Assembly: GCA_049522195.1 (NCBI GenBank)
Contig: JBEKOB010000022.1
Span: 1-56,865 of the forward strand
Length of the DNA: 56,865 nucleotides
Reading direction: 5' to 3'
Source: UBA9647 sp049522195
GTDB taxonomy: Bacteria; Bacteroidota; Ignavibacteria; UBA10030
Below, piece by piece: positions 18,600 through 26,509 of the stretch. The notes under the pieces are model-generated. The model worked only from the letters and a program-made list of their open reading frames with translations. It searched no databases and was not told the origin of the DNA. The translations under genes and the position numbers were made by a program. Position 1 is the first letter of the stretch, and each line of letters opens with the position of its first letter.

Positions 18600-18649
18600 A
18601 GAAGTCCGACTTCTCATAACGTTTTATCGCTTTAAGAAGTCGGACTTCT
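18600..18649. repeat. Inverted pair of palindromic words
   Basis: GAAGTCCGACTTCT (18601-18614) and AGAAGTCGGACTTC (18635-18648) are perfect inverted repeats, extended to 15 bp by A18600/T18649. Each arm is itself an odd-centred palindrome (GAAGTC-N-GACTTC). The 20-nt spacer is AT-rich. It lies directly behind the terminator and before the ABC operon promoter region. Confidence 0.75.
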
Positions 18650-18661
18650 TACCCCGTCACC

Positions 18662-18690
18662 TTGAAAATCCCTCAAATAAGCTCTACATT
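18662..18690 (+). promoter_or_regulatory. Possible sigma-70-type promoter for the ABC operon
   Basis: TTGAAA (18662-18667), 17-nt spacer, TACATT (18685-18690). Spacing is ideal and both boxes match 4-5 of 6 consensus bases. About 55 nt before the TTG start of the ATPase gene. Confidence 0.35.
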
Positions 18691-18745
18691 GACCGCATTG
18701 AAATCCATCAACTGTTGTCTCTTCTCTTAATACCCCCAGGATTCC

Positions 18746-19684
18746 TTGACGGGCGAGACCATCCTACAAACCAAGAACCTTGGCAAGCAGTACAAAAGCC
18801 GATGGGCTGTGCATCATCTCGACCTCGAGGTTCATCGCGGCGATGTGTTCGGATTCCTCGGTCCCAACGGAGCCGGCAAGAGCACGACAATCCGCATGCT
18901 TCTCTCTCTGATAAGGCCCACCGAAGGGGAGGTGTTCCTCTTTGGCAAGTCGCTTGAAAGGGAACGTGAGAAAGCTCTTATGTCGATCGGCGGAATTGTC
19001 GAAAAGCCTGACTTTTATAACTATCTGACTGCGCACAGAAATCTTGAAATTGTCGGCGCTCTCAACGGCGGCATCAGCCGGAAGCGAATCGCTGAAGTGC
19101 TCGATCTTGTAGGCCTGGCCTCCCGGGCTTCCGACAAGGTCAAAACGTATTCGCACGGCATGAAGCAACGTCTCGGGATTGCCCAGGCGCTTCTCGCCGA
19201 CCCGGAGTTTGTCATACTCGATGAGCCGACAAGCGGACTCGACCCGCAGGGGATGAAGGAAATCAGGGACCTCATTCGCCACCTCGCGAGCGATCAGAAC
19301 AAGACCGTCATGCTCTCTTCGCACCTCCTGAACGAGGTGGAATTGGTTGCCAACCGGATGGCGGTGATCAACCGGGGTGAGTTGGTCACGCAAGGAGAAG
19401 TCTCCGCATTGATTGAGGGAGGAGAGAAGATTGTCACCGTCAAGGGCGGCCCGGCGGAGAAGGTGCGGAGTGTCCTGTCGACATTGGGGACCGTTGGAAA
19501 GGTCGTCGAAAAAGGGGATGCGTTTGAAGTCACAATGTCGTTCGAAGATGTGCCTGAGCTTGCCCGTGCGCTCGTCAGGGAAGGAGTAGACGTTCAAGCG
19601 CTTGTGCCGCGCCGGTCGCTCGAAGAGTATTTCCTTTCAATCACGGAGAGTGGCGTCCCAGAGGGGAAGGAAAGCAAGCAATGA
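18746..19684 (+). CDS. ABC transporter ATP-binding protein (ABC-2 type)
   Basis: 312 residues from a TTG start (AGG 6 nt upstream). Walker A GPNGAGKS is at 39-46, the signature YSHGMKQR at 135-142 (the SHGMKQR form usual in BcrA/CcmA-like exporters), Walker B FVILDEPTSGLDP at 155-167, switch His193 in SSHLLNEVE. The 90-residue C-terminal extension is typical of this class. It energises the permease encoded next, whose ATG overlaps this stop codon by 4 bp (ATGA), indicating translational coupling. The substrate is not evident from sequence. Confidence 0.95.
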   Translation: MTGETILQTKNLGKQYKSRWAVHHLDLEVHRGDVFGFLGPNGAGKSTTIRMLLSLIRPTEGEVFLFGKSLEREREKALMSIGGIVEKPDFYNYLTAHRNLEIVGALNGGISRKRIAEVLDLVGLASRASDKVKTYSHGMKQRLGIAQALLADPEFVILDEPTSGLDPQGMKEIRDLIRHLASDQNKTVMLSSHLLNEVELVANRMAVINRGELVTQGEVSALIEGGEKIVTVKGGPAEKVRSVLSTLGTVGKVVEKGDAFEVTMSFEDVPELARALVREGVDVQALVPRRSLEEYFLSITESGVPEGKESKQ

Positions 19685-20517
19685 TTCGACTCGTCTACTA
19701 CGAACTGATCAAGACTTTCCTGAAGAAGCGCACGTACATCGGCTTTCTTCTTGTGGCGGTTATCGTTCCTCTGGTCGAAGTTGCGATGAAGCTCGAAGGA
19801 GGCCGGTTCCTTCAGCATTCGCTCCGTTCGTTGCAGCAGGATTTCTTCTTCGTAGGCAATCTCTTTAATGGGTGGTTTGTCGCTCACAACATGATGAACA
19901 GCCTCTGGGTTCACATCCCGCTGCTCATCTCCTTTGTCGCCGGCGATCAGCTGGCCGGTGAGGCCACAGCGGGAACCTACCGGTTGATTCTCGTCCGCCC
20001 TGTCTCGCGCACGCGAATCTTTCTTTCCAAATTCTACACAACCGTCATTTACACGATCATTTTTGTTGGTTTTCTTGCAGTGCTGAGCATTGGCTTGTCA
20101 CTCCTTCTGCTTGGCAGGGGAGACCTGATAGTATTGGGGCGTGGAATCCTGGTCCTGCCGGAGTCTGACGTGGCCTGGCGGTTTCTCGTCGGTTACATTC
20201 TCGCAGCTTGGGCTATGCTCACGATCGCCTCACTTTCATTCTTCTTCTCCTCGTTTGTGGAGAACGCAATCGGACCGATTATCAGCACCATGGGTGTCAA
20301 CATGGTATTTCTCCTGGTAACGGTGATTCCGCTCGAGTTATTCCAGGATATCAAACCGTATCTGTTCACCAATTATATGAATGTGTGGCTAAAGATTTTT
20401 GAGGATCCTGTTCCGTGGGATTCTGTCTGGACATCATCGGCTGTTCTTGGTGCCTATTCGTTGGCGTTCGTATTCGCGGCGTGGCTGATCTTCCGGCGCA
20501 AAGATATACTCACCTAG
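19681..20517 (+). CDS. ABC-2 type transporter permease
   Basis: 278 residues with about six transmembrane segments; a short cytoplasmic N-terminus (RLVYYELIKTFLKKRTYIG) precedes TM1, a large loop follows and then the GDQLAGEATAGTYRLILVRPVSR segment typical of NatB/ABC-2 permeases that form bacteriocin, antibiotic or lipid exporters with the preceding ATPase. It overlaps the ATPase gene by 4 bp. The POT-like transporter gene follows after 33 bp, so the operon probably continues. Confidence 0.92.
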   Translation: MIRLVYYELIKTFLKKRTYIGFLLVAVIVPLVEVAMKLEGGRFLQHSLRSLQQDFFFVGNLFNGWFVAHNMMNSLWVHIPLLISFVAGDQLAGEATAGTYRLILVRPVSRTRIFLSKFYTTVIYTIIFVGFLAVLSIGLSLLLLGRGDLIVLGRGILVLPESDVAWRFLVGYILAAWAMLTIASLSFFFSSFVENAIGPIISTMGVNMVFLLVTVIPLELFQDIKPYLFTNYMNVWLKIFEDPVPWDSVWTSSAVLGAYSLAFVFAAWLIFRRKDILT

Positions 20518-20550
20518 TCACAACCATCCACCATCAATCAGGGAGTTCCT

Positions 20551-21828
20551 GTGGAAAGCCAAAGCGCTCTTCAAAGAATGCGAGAGGGTTTTCATCCCAC
20601 CTTCTGGGTCGCAAATGGCATGGAATTGTTCGAACGCCTGGCTTACTATGGCCAGCAAATTGTGTTCATGATCTACATGCGGAACAAGCTCGGCTTCACG
20701 GAGACGCAGGCTGGTCAACTCTCGGGAATTTTTGGCGGACTCATCTATCTCCTGCCAATCCTCGGGGGGACCCTTGCAGACAAGTGGGGTTTTCGCCGCG
20801 CTTTTAACATCGCGTTCTCCATCCTTGCCCTCGGATATTTCCTGATCGGTTCAATGGGGATGACGGCTTTCGCAGGAATTTATGGCGGCGTGTCACAGTA
20901 CTGGCTGTTGGTCGTTTTCCTTGTCTTTACAGCATTCGGAGGATCGTTCATCAAACCGTCGGTTCTCGGGACGGTCGCGCTTGCATCCAAGCCGGAGACG
21001 AAATCACTTGGTTACGCGATCTACTACTGGCTGGTGAACGTGGGAGCGATGGTTGGTCCGACGATTGCCTATTTTGTCAGAGACAGTCTTGGAAACGAGT
21101 TTGTGTACATGGTTTCCTCGGCCAGCTGTCTTGCGATGCTGGTTGTGAATCTTCTTCTCTATAAGGAGATCAAATCTGAAACGACAGAGGTGACGGAATC
21201 GCTCGGGAAGAAGTTCGCCAACTTGTTTGTGGTCCTCGCGAATGTCAAATTCATGATCTTCCTCCTCATTTATTCCCTGTATTGGATCATCTTCTGGCAG
21301 GAGTTCATCATCGTCCCGTACTATGTCACGGATTACATCGATAAGAGTTATCCGTACGAAATTCTTCAATCGTGGGCTGGGGCGGGCGCGATTATTCTCT
21401 TTCAGATTCCAATCAATCGCCTGACGAAGAATATGGCCACAAGGTCGGCGATCCTCGCTGGATTCGCGATGTCGAGCCTGATCTGGATCATCATCGGCCT
21501 TGCTCCAAGCGTGCCGACGATCGCGGCGGGAATTGTGGCGTTCGCGATCGGGGAAATGACTCAGGCCCCGCGTTATTACGAGTATATTTCAGAGATTGCA
21601 CCTCCGGGTCAGCAAGGGTTATTCCAGGGTTATGCTTTTTTGCCTATTGCGATCGCGCGATTCGTTGGGGACCCGGTCGGGGGCTGGCTCTACCAGACTT
21701 CCAAGGCTGCAGGAAAACCCCAGTACGTATGGTTCGCGCTGATTGGCATCGGCGTAGGGGCGACATTCCTGATGTGGATTTATAACATCGTCGTTGCTCG
21801 AAGTGAAGCACCTCAGGGGGCGGCATGA
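20551..21828 (+). CDS. MFS/POT-family (peptide transporter-like) permease
   Basis: 425 residues from GTG 20551 (GGGAG 5 nt upstream). About 12 TM segments. The N-terminus HPTFWVANGMELFERLAYYG and GGTLADKWGFRRAFN are hallmark features of the proton-coupled oligopeptide transporter branch (the E..ER.AYYG motif and the loop 2-3 motif). The family imports di-/tripeptides with protons; the shorter length and divergent second half leave the substrate open. Its stop overlaps the next gene's ATG by 4 bp. Confidence 0.88.
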   Translation: MESQSALQRMREGFHPTFWVANGMELFERLAYYGQQIVFMIYMRNKLGFTETQAGQLSGIFGGLIYLLPILGGTLADKWGFRRAFNIAFSILALGYFLIGSMGMTAFAGIYGGVSQYWLLVVFLVFTAFGGSFIKPSVLGTVALASKPETKSLGYAIYYWLVNVGAMVGPTIAYFVRDSLGNEFVYMVSSASCLAMLVVNLLLYKEIKSETTEVTESLGKKFANLFVVLANVKFMIFLLIYSLYWIIFWQEFIIVPYYVTDYIDKSYPYEILQSWAGAGAIILFQIPINRLTKNMATRSAILAGFAMSSLIWIIIGLAPSVPTIAAGIVAFAIGEMTQAPRYYEYISEIAPPGQQGLFQGYAFLPIAIARFVGDPVGGWLYQTSKAAGKPQYVWFALIGIGVGATFLMWIYNIVVARSEAPQGAA

Positions 21829-22559
21829 ACAGGACGATAGCATACGCGGGGATTCTTGTTTCTATCTTTTGCTTGCCAATCCTTGGGCAGAAGAAAGCGC
21901 CCGATGTGTCGGCCGCTACAATGATGCTGAACACAGAGAAGGGATTCGAGGGAGTTCATGATTTCGTGGCCACGATCGAAGCCGAGGTGGACATGGAGCG
22001 CGTGCGCGTTCCAAAAGTGAGCGCGACAATGTACTTCAAGAAGCCGGACAAGGTCCATTTCTCATCGACGAGTTTTGCCATACTGCCGCGTGAAGGGCTT
22101 GCTCTGAACCCCGTACTTCTGAGGGAGCGTTACGAACCGAAGATTCTGGGCGACGAGATGCTTGACGGCAGGAACGTGCACAAGCTGGAACTGACTGCGC
22201 GCGAGGCAAAGACCAGGCCGGGTCAGCTTATCCTTTGGATCGATCCGACCACCTGGACGATCAGTCGCATGGAAACAGCCCCTTATCAGGGGCGTGTTCT
22301 CCGTCTTGTGTTTTCGTATGAACAGCAGGCAGGGGGTTTCTTGCTTCCGAAGACAATGAAGGCAACGTTTGAAGTTACGGCCCGTGATTCCTCTGCGAGG
22401 CAATTTAACCTCGATATGCAGGCTCCGCCTCAATTTGATGAAACGCCGCGTCCGAGCCGCAGCGGCAGTATCACGGTAAAGTACCTCGAGTACAAGGTAA
22501 ATGTCGGGCTTTCGGACGATCTCTTTGAGAAACGGGACGAAGCGCCGAGGGCAAAGTAA
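21825..22559 (+). CDS. Exported LolA/LolB-like lipoprotein-carrier-fold protein
   Basis: 244 residues with a signal peptide (1-21, AGILVSIFCLPILGQ). The body shows the half-barrel pattern of the LolA/LppX family: an early helix with F.GVHDFVATIEAEVDM, then strands including ATMYFKKPDKVHF, LILWIDPTTWTISRM and KYLEYKVNVGLSDDLF. Such proteins carry lipids or lipoproteins across the periplasm. It is translationally coupled (4-bp overlap) to the POT-like gene, an unusual pairing, and ends the operon facing a convergent gene. Confidence 0.8.
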   Translation: MNRTIAYAGILVSIFCLPILGQKKAPDVSAATMMLNTEKGFEGVHDFVATIEAEVDMERVRVPKVSATMYFKKPDKVHFSSTSFAILPREGLALNPVLLRERYEPKILGDEMLDGRNVHKLELTAREAKTRPGQLILWIDPTTWTISRMETAPYQGRVLRLVFSYEQQAGGFLLPKTMKATFEVTARDSSARQFNLDMQAPPQFDETPRPSRSGSITVKYLEYKVNVGLSDDLFEKRDEAPRAK

Positions 22560-22619
22560 TCGGCGGGCAGGCGTGCGGGGACGACGGTTCCCCCCTCGAG
22601 AATGTTCCTGGGTTGGTTT

Positions 22620-23720
22620 CTAGCGTTGTGTGACGCGGGGAAGCACGATCGTGGCGGTCGTGCCAACTCCGGCTTTGCTTTCGATGGCGAACCGTCCGCC
22701 GTAGAGTTCTATCATCTGCTTGACGATCGCGAGGCCCAGCCCGGAACCCTGTTGCTCCAAGCGATGGCGGTCGAACTGCTTGTAGGCCCCAATCTCCTCA
22801 ATATTCCTCGCATCAATTCCGACCCCATGATCTCTCACTGAAAGGACAAGAAACCGGTCGGTCTGCTCTGTCGTAACTTCGACCACTGATCCGGCTTTTG
22901 AGAATTTCAGTGCGTTGTCGATGAGCTCTTCGAAGATGCGCTTCATTCCCTGGGTCGAGATTGCCGCTTCCGCCGCTCCGACCGAGAGGTGCAAGTCATT
23001 GGAGCGTTCGTATTCCTTCGCCTTCACGCGTGCAGAATCCTCGATGTGAGTCTTAAGAACAACGCTCGCCTCTTTGCCCACAAAGGACGTCTTGTTCGGA
23101 CTGGCGGAGAGAATTTGAAGCTGAGCGTAGGTGAGGAAATTCTCGACGAGGTGGCCCAGGCGAGTTGCCGACTTGAGTATGATCTTCGCCATCTCTGAGA
23201 TTTCATCGGGTTTGAGTGTGGTGTTATCATCGCGAAGGATTTCAGCGAACCCGATGATTCCGCTGAGCGGGGTGCGGATTTCATGTGGAAGGGAAAGGCT
23301 GAGGTTGATGCGGAGCTCGTCGAGTTTGCGCTCGGTTTCCTTGCGCGCGAGCTCGTGCCTCTGCAGGCGAGTTCGGATTGCCGCTACAAGTTCGTTGACC
23401 ATGATCGGTTTCGCAAGGAAGTCATCCGCCCCGAGCTCCATGCCCTGCCTCATATCGGATTTTGTCGTCTGACCTGTAAGGAAAATGAACGGCGTTGTCG
23501 CAGTGGAGGGGTCATTCCGGATGGCGCTCAGAGTCGCATAACCATCCAATCGAGGCATCATGACATCGCAGATGATCAGGTCAGGTGAGTGTTTCCGGGC
23601 TGCCTCGATTCCCTCGTGGCCATCCAGGGCGCTAATAGTCTCAAAGCCCTCCAATTGCAGCGTGGAGGAAATCATCTCGCACACAAGTTCGTCGTCATCA
23701 ATCACCAATATCTTGGGCAC
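22620..23720 (-). CDS. Receiver-histidine kinase hybrid protein
   Basis: 366 residues from GTG 23720 (AGGA 6 nt upstream). Domain order is reversed from the classical one: receiver at 1-120 (acidic DDD at 8-10, phospho-acceptor Asp52 in IICDVMMP, Lys104 in FLAKP), then a coiled linker, HisKA with His146 in LPHEIRTPL and a HATPase domain with N-box Asn269 (ELIDNALKFS), G1 DHGVGID and G2 GSGLGLAI. There is no transmembrane segment or sensor domain, so it is cytoplasmic and probably integrates a phosphate from another kinase. It is a single gene convergent with the LolA-like gene and divergent from the DtxR regulator. Confidence 0.93.
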   Translation of the reverse strand: MPKILVIDDDELVCEMISSTLQLEGFETISALDGHEGIEAARKHSPDLIICDVMMPRLDGYATLSAIRNDPSTATTPFIFLTGQTTKSDMRQGMELGADDFLAKPIMVNELVAAIRTRLQRHELARKETERKLDELRINLSLSLPHEIRTPLSGIIGFAEILRDDNTTLKPDEISEMAKIILKSATRLGHLVENFLTYAQLQILSASPNKTSFVGKEASVVLKTHIEDSARVKAKEYERSNDLHLSVGAAEAAISTQGMKRIFEELIDNALKFSKAGSVVEVTTEQTDRFLVLSVRDHGVGIDARNIEEIGAYKQFDRHRLEQQGSGLGLAIVKQMIELYGGRFAIESKAGVGTTATIVLPRVTQR

Positions 23721-23810
23721 GCGGAGTCCTGGTTGCTCTGGGAAATGAAGCCAAGAGTAGAAGGAAGTTGCGTGAGAAACAAGGTCGAAGCCCTGATGGC
23801 ACTACGTTTC

Positions 23811-23839
23811 TTGACTTTCTGTGCACCTTAGTATATCTT
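23811..23839 (+). promoter_or_regulatory. Sigma-70-type promoter of the regulator/transporter operon
   Basis: TTGACT (23811-23816), 17-nt spacer and TATCTT (23834-23839). The -10 box lies within the DtxR-type operator, an arrangement that would give simple repression. About 65 nt before the regulator's ATG. Confidence 0.6.
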
Positions 23840-23852
23840 TAGGCTAACCTAA
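23834..23852. promoter_or_regulatory. DtxR/IdeR-type metal box operator
   Basis: TATCTTTAGGCTAACCTAA matches the IdeR-type consensus TTAGGTTAGGCTAACCTAA at 15 of 19 positions, with the right-hand 14 positions identical; the core is the dyad TTAGG-ctaa-CCTAA. It covers the predicted -10 and precedes a DtxR-family gene, so autoregulation by metal-loaded repressor is the natural reading. Confidence 0.75.
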
Positions 23853-23903
23853 TAATCCTGAGCGCGGGGTCTCTTCACGCGGAACCCAGGAGAGGAACGA
23901 TCG

Positions 23904-24557
23904 ATGGCAAGCGAAAACGTCGAAGACTATCTCAAAAGTATCTACAGGCTCCAGGAAGGGGGAGGAAGAGTATCGACGTCATCCCTTTCTGAATGGCTAG
24001 GGGTCTCTGCCCCCTCAGTCACAGAGATGATCAAGAAACTTGCGGACGAGGGAATCCTTACCTATGCACCGTACAAGGGAGTGGAGTTGACCGCGGAAGG
24101 ACGCAAGCGAGCTCTCAAGATTCTCCGGCGTCACCGGTTGTGGGAGCTCTTCCTCGTCGAGGTCCTGAAGTATCCCTGGCATGAGATTCACGATGAGGCC
24201 GACCGCCTGGAGCATTTCACGTCCGAGAAGCTCGAACGTCGTCTCGATGAGGCTCTGGGGTTTCCGCGAACAGATCCCCATGGTGACGTCATTCCCGCGA
24301 CTGACGGAAGTATCGAGCCGGTTGAGTATCGTTCTCTCTCCGAAGTTGAGTCTGGCGAAACGGTCACCGTTGCCCGTGTAAATGACGCAAGCTCGCAGGT
24401 ACTGCAGTACGCTTCCAGGCTTGGGATCGGCTTGAAGAGGAGGATCAAAGTGAAAGAGCATATCGAGTTCGACGGATCGCTCCGGGTTGAGATCGGACGC
24501 AAGGAGCAATTCGTGAGCGCGAAGCTTGCTGAGAATATCTTTGTTGAGGAGAAGTGA
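23904..24557 (+). CDS. DtxR-family metal-dependent repressor
   Basis: 217 residues from ATG 23904 (GGAGAGG upstream). An N-terminal winged helix (ENVEDYLKSIYRLQEGG...VSTSSLSEWLGVSAPSVTEMIKKLADEGIL) is followed by the dimerisation/metal-binding domain with H..LWELFLVEVL and HEIHDEADRLEH, and a C-terminal FeoA/SH3-like domain (about 140-217). The family binds Mn2+ or Fe2+ and represses metal import. The preceding operator and the following NRAMP gene, which begins directly after this stop, make Mn2+ or Fe2+ homeostasis its likely role; MntR-like and IdeR-like cannot be separated from sequence alone. Confidence 0.94.
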   Translation: MASENVEDYLKSIYRLQEGGGRVSTSSLSEWLGVSAPSVTEMIKKLADEGILTYAPYKGVELTAEGRKRALKILRRHRLWELFLVEVLKYPWHEIHDEADRLEHFTSEKLERRLDEALGFPRTDPHGDVIPATDGSIEPVEYRSLSEVESGETVTVARVNDASSQVLQYASRLGIGLKRRIKVKEHIEFDGSLRVEIGRKEQFVSAKLAENIFVEEK

Positions 24558-26429
24558 GTGGGCCTGCAATCTGAACAAACGGGTGTTTCGCTCTCTGAGG
24601 TCCACCGCTCGGTGAAGATTCCAGAGGGGGCAGGGGTCGTGAAACGGGTCCTGGCATTCATCGGTCCTGCCTACCTCGTCAGCGTCGGTTACATGGATCC
24701 CGGCAACTGGGCGACCGACCTGGAAGGAGGGGCACGATTCGGCTATCAATTGATCTGGGTTCTTCTCATGTCCAACCTGATGGCCGTCCTGCTTCAGACC
24801 CTGTCAGCAAGGATGGGAATTGTTACCGGACGGGATCTTGCACAATCATGCCGTGAGAACTATCCAAAGTCGGTGGCATATATTCTCTGGGTCCTGTGCG
24901 AAATCGCAATCGCAGCCTGCGATCTTGCAGAAGTCTTAGGAACGGCCATCGGACTCAACCTGCTGTTTGGACTTCCACTTATCTACGGCGTCATCATCAC
25001 GGGTTTTGATACCATCCTGCTTCTCGTCATCCAGAACTACGGCATCCGGAAGATGGAGGCGATGATCCTCATGTTCATCTCTACCATCGGGATCAGCTTC
25101 ATCATCGAAGTATTTCTCGCAAAGCCTGTGTGGGGCGATATACTGACGGGGTTCGTCCCGCGATTGAATTCAGAAAGTCTCTATGTAGCCATAGGAATCC
25201 TGGGAGCGACGGTCATGCCGCATAACCTGTATCTTCATTCTGCTCTCGTGCAGACCCGCATTGTCGGGAACACAGAGGAGAGCAAACGGATCGCGTGCAA
25301 GTACAATCTGATCGACACGTCGATTGCTCTGAATGCTGCGTTTTTTGTGAACGCGGCAATTCTGGTTGTCGCCGCGGCCGTCTTTTTCACGCGAGGTGTC
25401 GTCGTCACTGAAATACAGCAGGCCCATGAACTGCTCAGCCCGCTCATGGGCACGGCACTGGCCGGGACACTCTTTGGCGTTGCCCTGGTGACGGCAGGCC
25501 AGAGCTCGACCCTCACCGGCACGCTTGCCGGTCAAATTGTGATGGAAGGGTTTCTGAAGCTCCGTGTCCGCCCCTTCTTGCGGCGATTGATAACCAGGCT
25601 TATCGCTATTGTGCCCGCAGTTGTCGTCATTTCCATGAAAGGGGACCGGGGCTCCTACGATCTGCTGATCCTGAGCCAGGTCATTCTCAGCGTGCAGCTC
25701 CCGTTTGCGGTCATTCCGCTGATACGATTCACGAGTGACAAGCAGATTATGGGTGTCTTCGTCAACAAGGCCTGGGTGACAGTGCTCGCCTGGATCGTTG
25801 CCGGAGTCATCTGTCTATTGAATTCGACTCTTCTGGTCCAGCAGATTTCACAATGGATCTCCAACGCCGGTCCGAATGCCATCTGGTTCTGGCTTACGGC
25901 AGTCCCGCTTGCCGTCTTCGGTGCTTTGTTCCAAATCTACATCTCGCTGCCGAAATCGTGGAAGATATGGCGAAAGCCCGCGCCGCGTGTGCCGGAGAAA
26001 ATCGAACTTGTCCCCCAGCACTTTTCGAAGATTGGTGTCGCTGTTGACTACAGTGCAGTCGATCCTAAAGTCCTCTCTCATGCCCAATCGCTTGCCAAGG
26101 GGTACGGCGCCTCGCTCTTTCTCTTCCACGTTGTGGAGGGAGTTGGAGGACAGCTCTTCGGGTCGGATGCTTTCGATGACGAGGCTAGGGAGGACAAAGA
26201 GCACATTGAGAGTGTGGCCGAACAGATCCGCAGGACAGGAGTTGAGGTTACTACGGCTCTCGGCTACGGACGCGCGCCGGATCAGATCATCAAGCTCTCC
26301 CGCGAAGCGGGTATCGATCTCCTGGTGATGGGAGGGCACGGCCACAGAGGACTGAAGGACCTTTTCTTCGGCACATCTGTTTCAAAGGTCCGACACAGGC
26401 TGGCGATTCCGGTGCTGGTGGTGCAGTAG
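24558..26429 (+). CDS. mntH: NRAMP Mn2+/Fe2+ transporter with C-terminal UspA domain
   Basis: 623 residues from GTG 24558, immediately after the regulator's TGA, with GAGGAG inside the upstream gene as ribosome site. Residues 25-470 are an NRAMP transporter of about 11 TM helices: metal-site motif MDPGN at 46-50 and ATVMPHNLYLHS (Met220). From about 488 a universal stress protein domain follows (KIGVAVDYSAVD, LVMGGHGHRGLKDLFFGTS), retaining the G-x2-G-x9-G-S/T ATP-binding pattern. Fusion of NRAMP to UspA suggests cytoplasmic ATP or nucleotide sensing of transport. Proton-coupled import of Mn2+ or Fe2+ is family knowledge; regulation by the DtxR box is inferred from context. Confidence 0.93.
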   Translation: MGLQSEQTGVSLSEVHRSVKIPEGAGVVKRVLAFIGPAYLVSVGYMDPGNWATDLEGGARFGYQLIWVLLMSNLMAVLLQTLSARMGIVTGRDLAQSCRENYPKSVAYILWVLCEIAIAACDLAEVLGTAIGLNLLFGLPLIYGVIITGFDTILLLVIQNYGIRKMEAMILMFISTIGISFIIEVFLAKPVWGDILTGFVPRLNSESLYVAIGILGATVMPHNLYLHSALVQTRIVGNTEESKRIACKYNLIDTSIALNAAFFVNAAILVVAAAVFFTRGVVVTEIQQAHELLSPLMGTALAGTLFGVALVTAGQSSTLTGTLAGQIVMEGFLKLRVRPFLRRLITRLIAIVPAVVVISMKGDRGSYDLLILSQVILSVQLPFAVIPLIRFTSDKQIMGVFVNKAWVTVLAWIVAGVICLLNSTLLVQQISQWISNAGPNAIWFWLTAVPLAVFGALFQIYISLPKSWKIWRKPAPRVPEKIELVPQHFSKIGVAVDYSAVDPKVLSHAQSLAKGYGASLFLFHVVEGVGGQLFGSDAFDDEAREDKEHIESVAEQIRRTGVEVTTALGYGRAPDQIIKLSREAGIDLLVMGGHGHRGLKDLFFGTSVSKVRHRLAIPVLVVQ

Positions 26430-26443
26430 TGGCGTGGGGGCAA

Positions 26444-26494
26444 GGTAGCCTTCCGAAGGTTCTCCGGACAACCTGGCGACCTCCGGAAGGTACC
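26444..26494. repeat. Inverted pair of palindromic words
   Basis: GGTAgCCTTCCG (26444-26455) pairs with CGGAAGGTACC (26484-26494), one bulged base. As in the element at 18600, each arm contains its own palindromic word: CCTTCCGAAGG (26449-26459) and CCTCCGGAAGG (26480-26490), here with a spacer of 20 nt. It lies between convergent genes and could also act as a hairpin at transcript ends, although no T tract follows. Confidence 0.65.
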
Positions 26495-26509
26495 ATGCGC
26501 GAAGGGGGG

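Noticed and set aside
18764..19597. 277-codon minus-strand frame
   Set aside because: Antisense of the ABC ATPase with all its motifs on the plus strand.
22560..22619. GGGGA/TCCCC hairpin between convergent genes
   Set aside because: Short stem and no T tract; may still act at transcript ends but not supportable.
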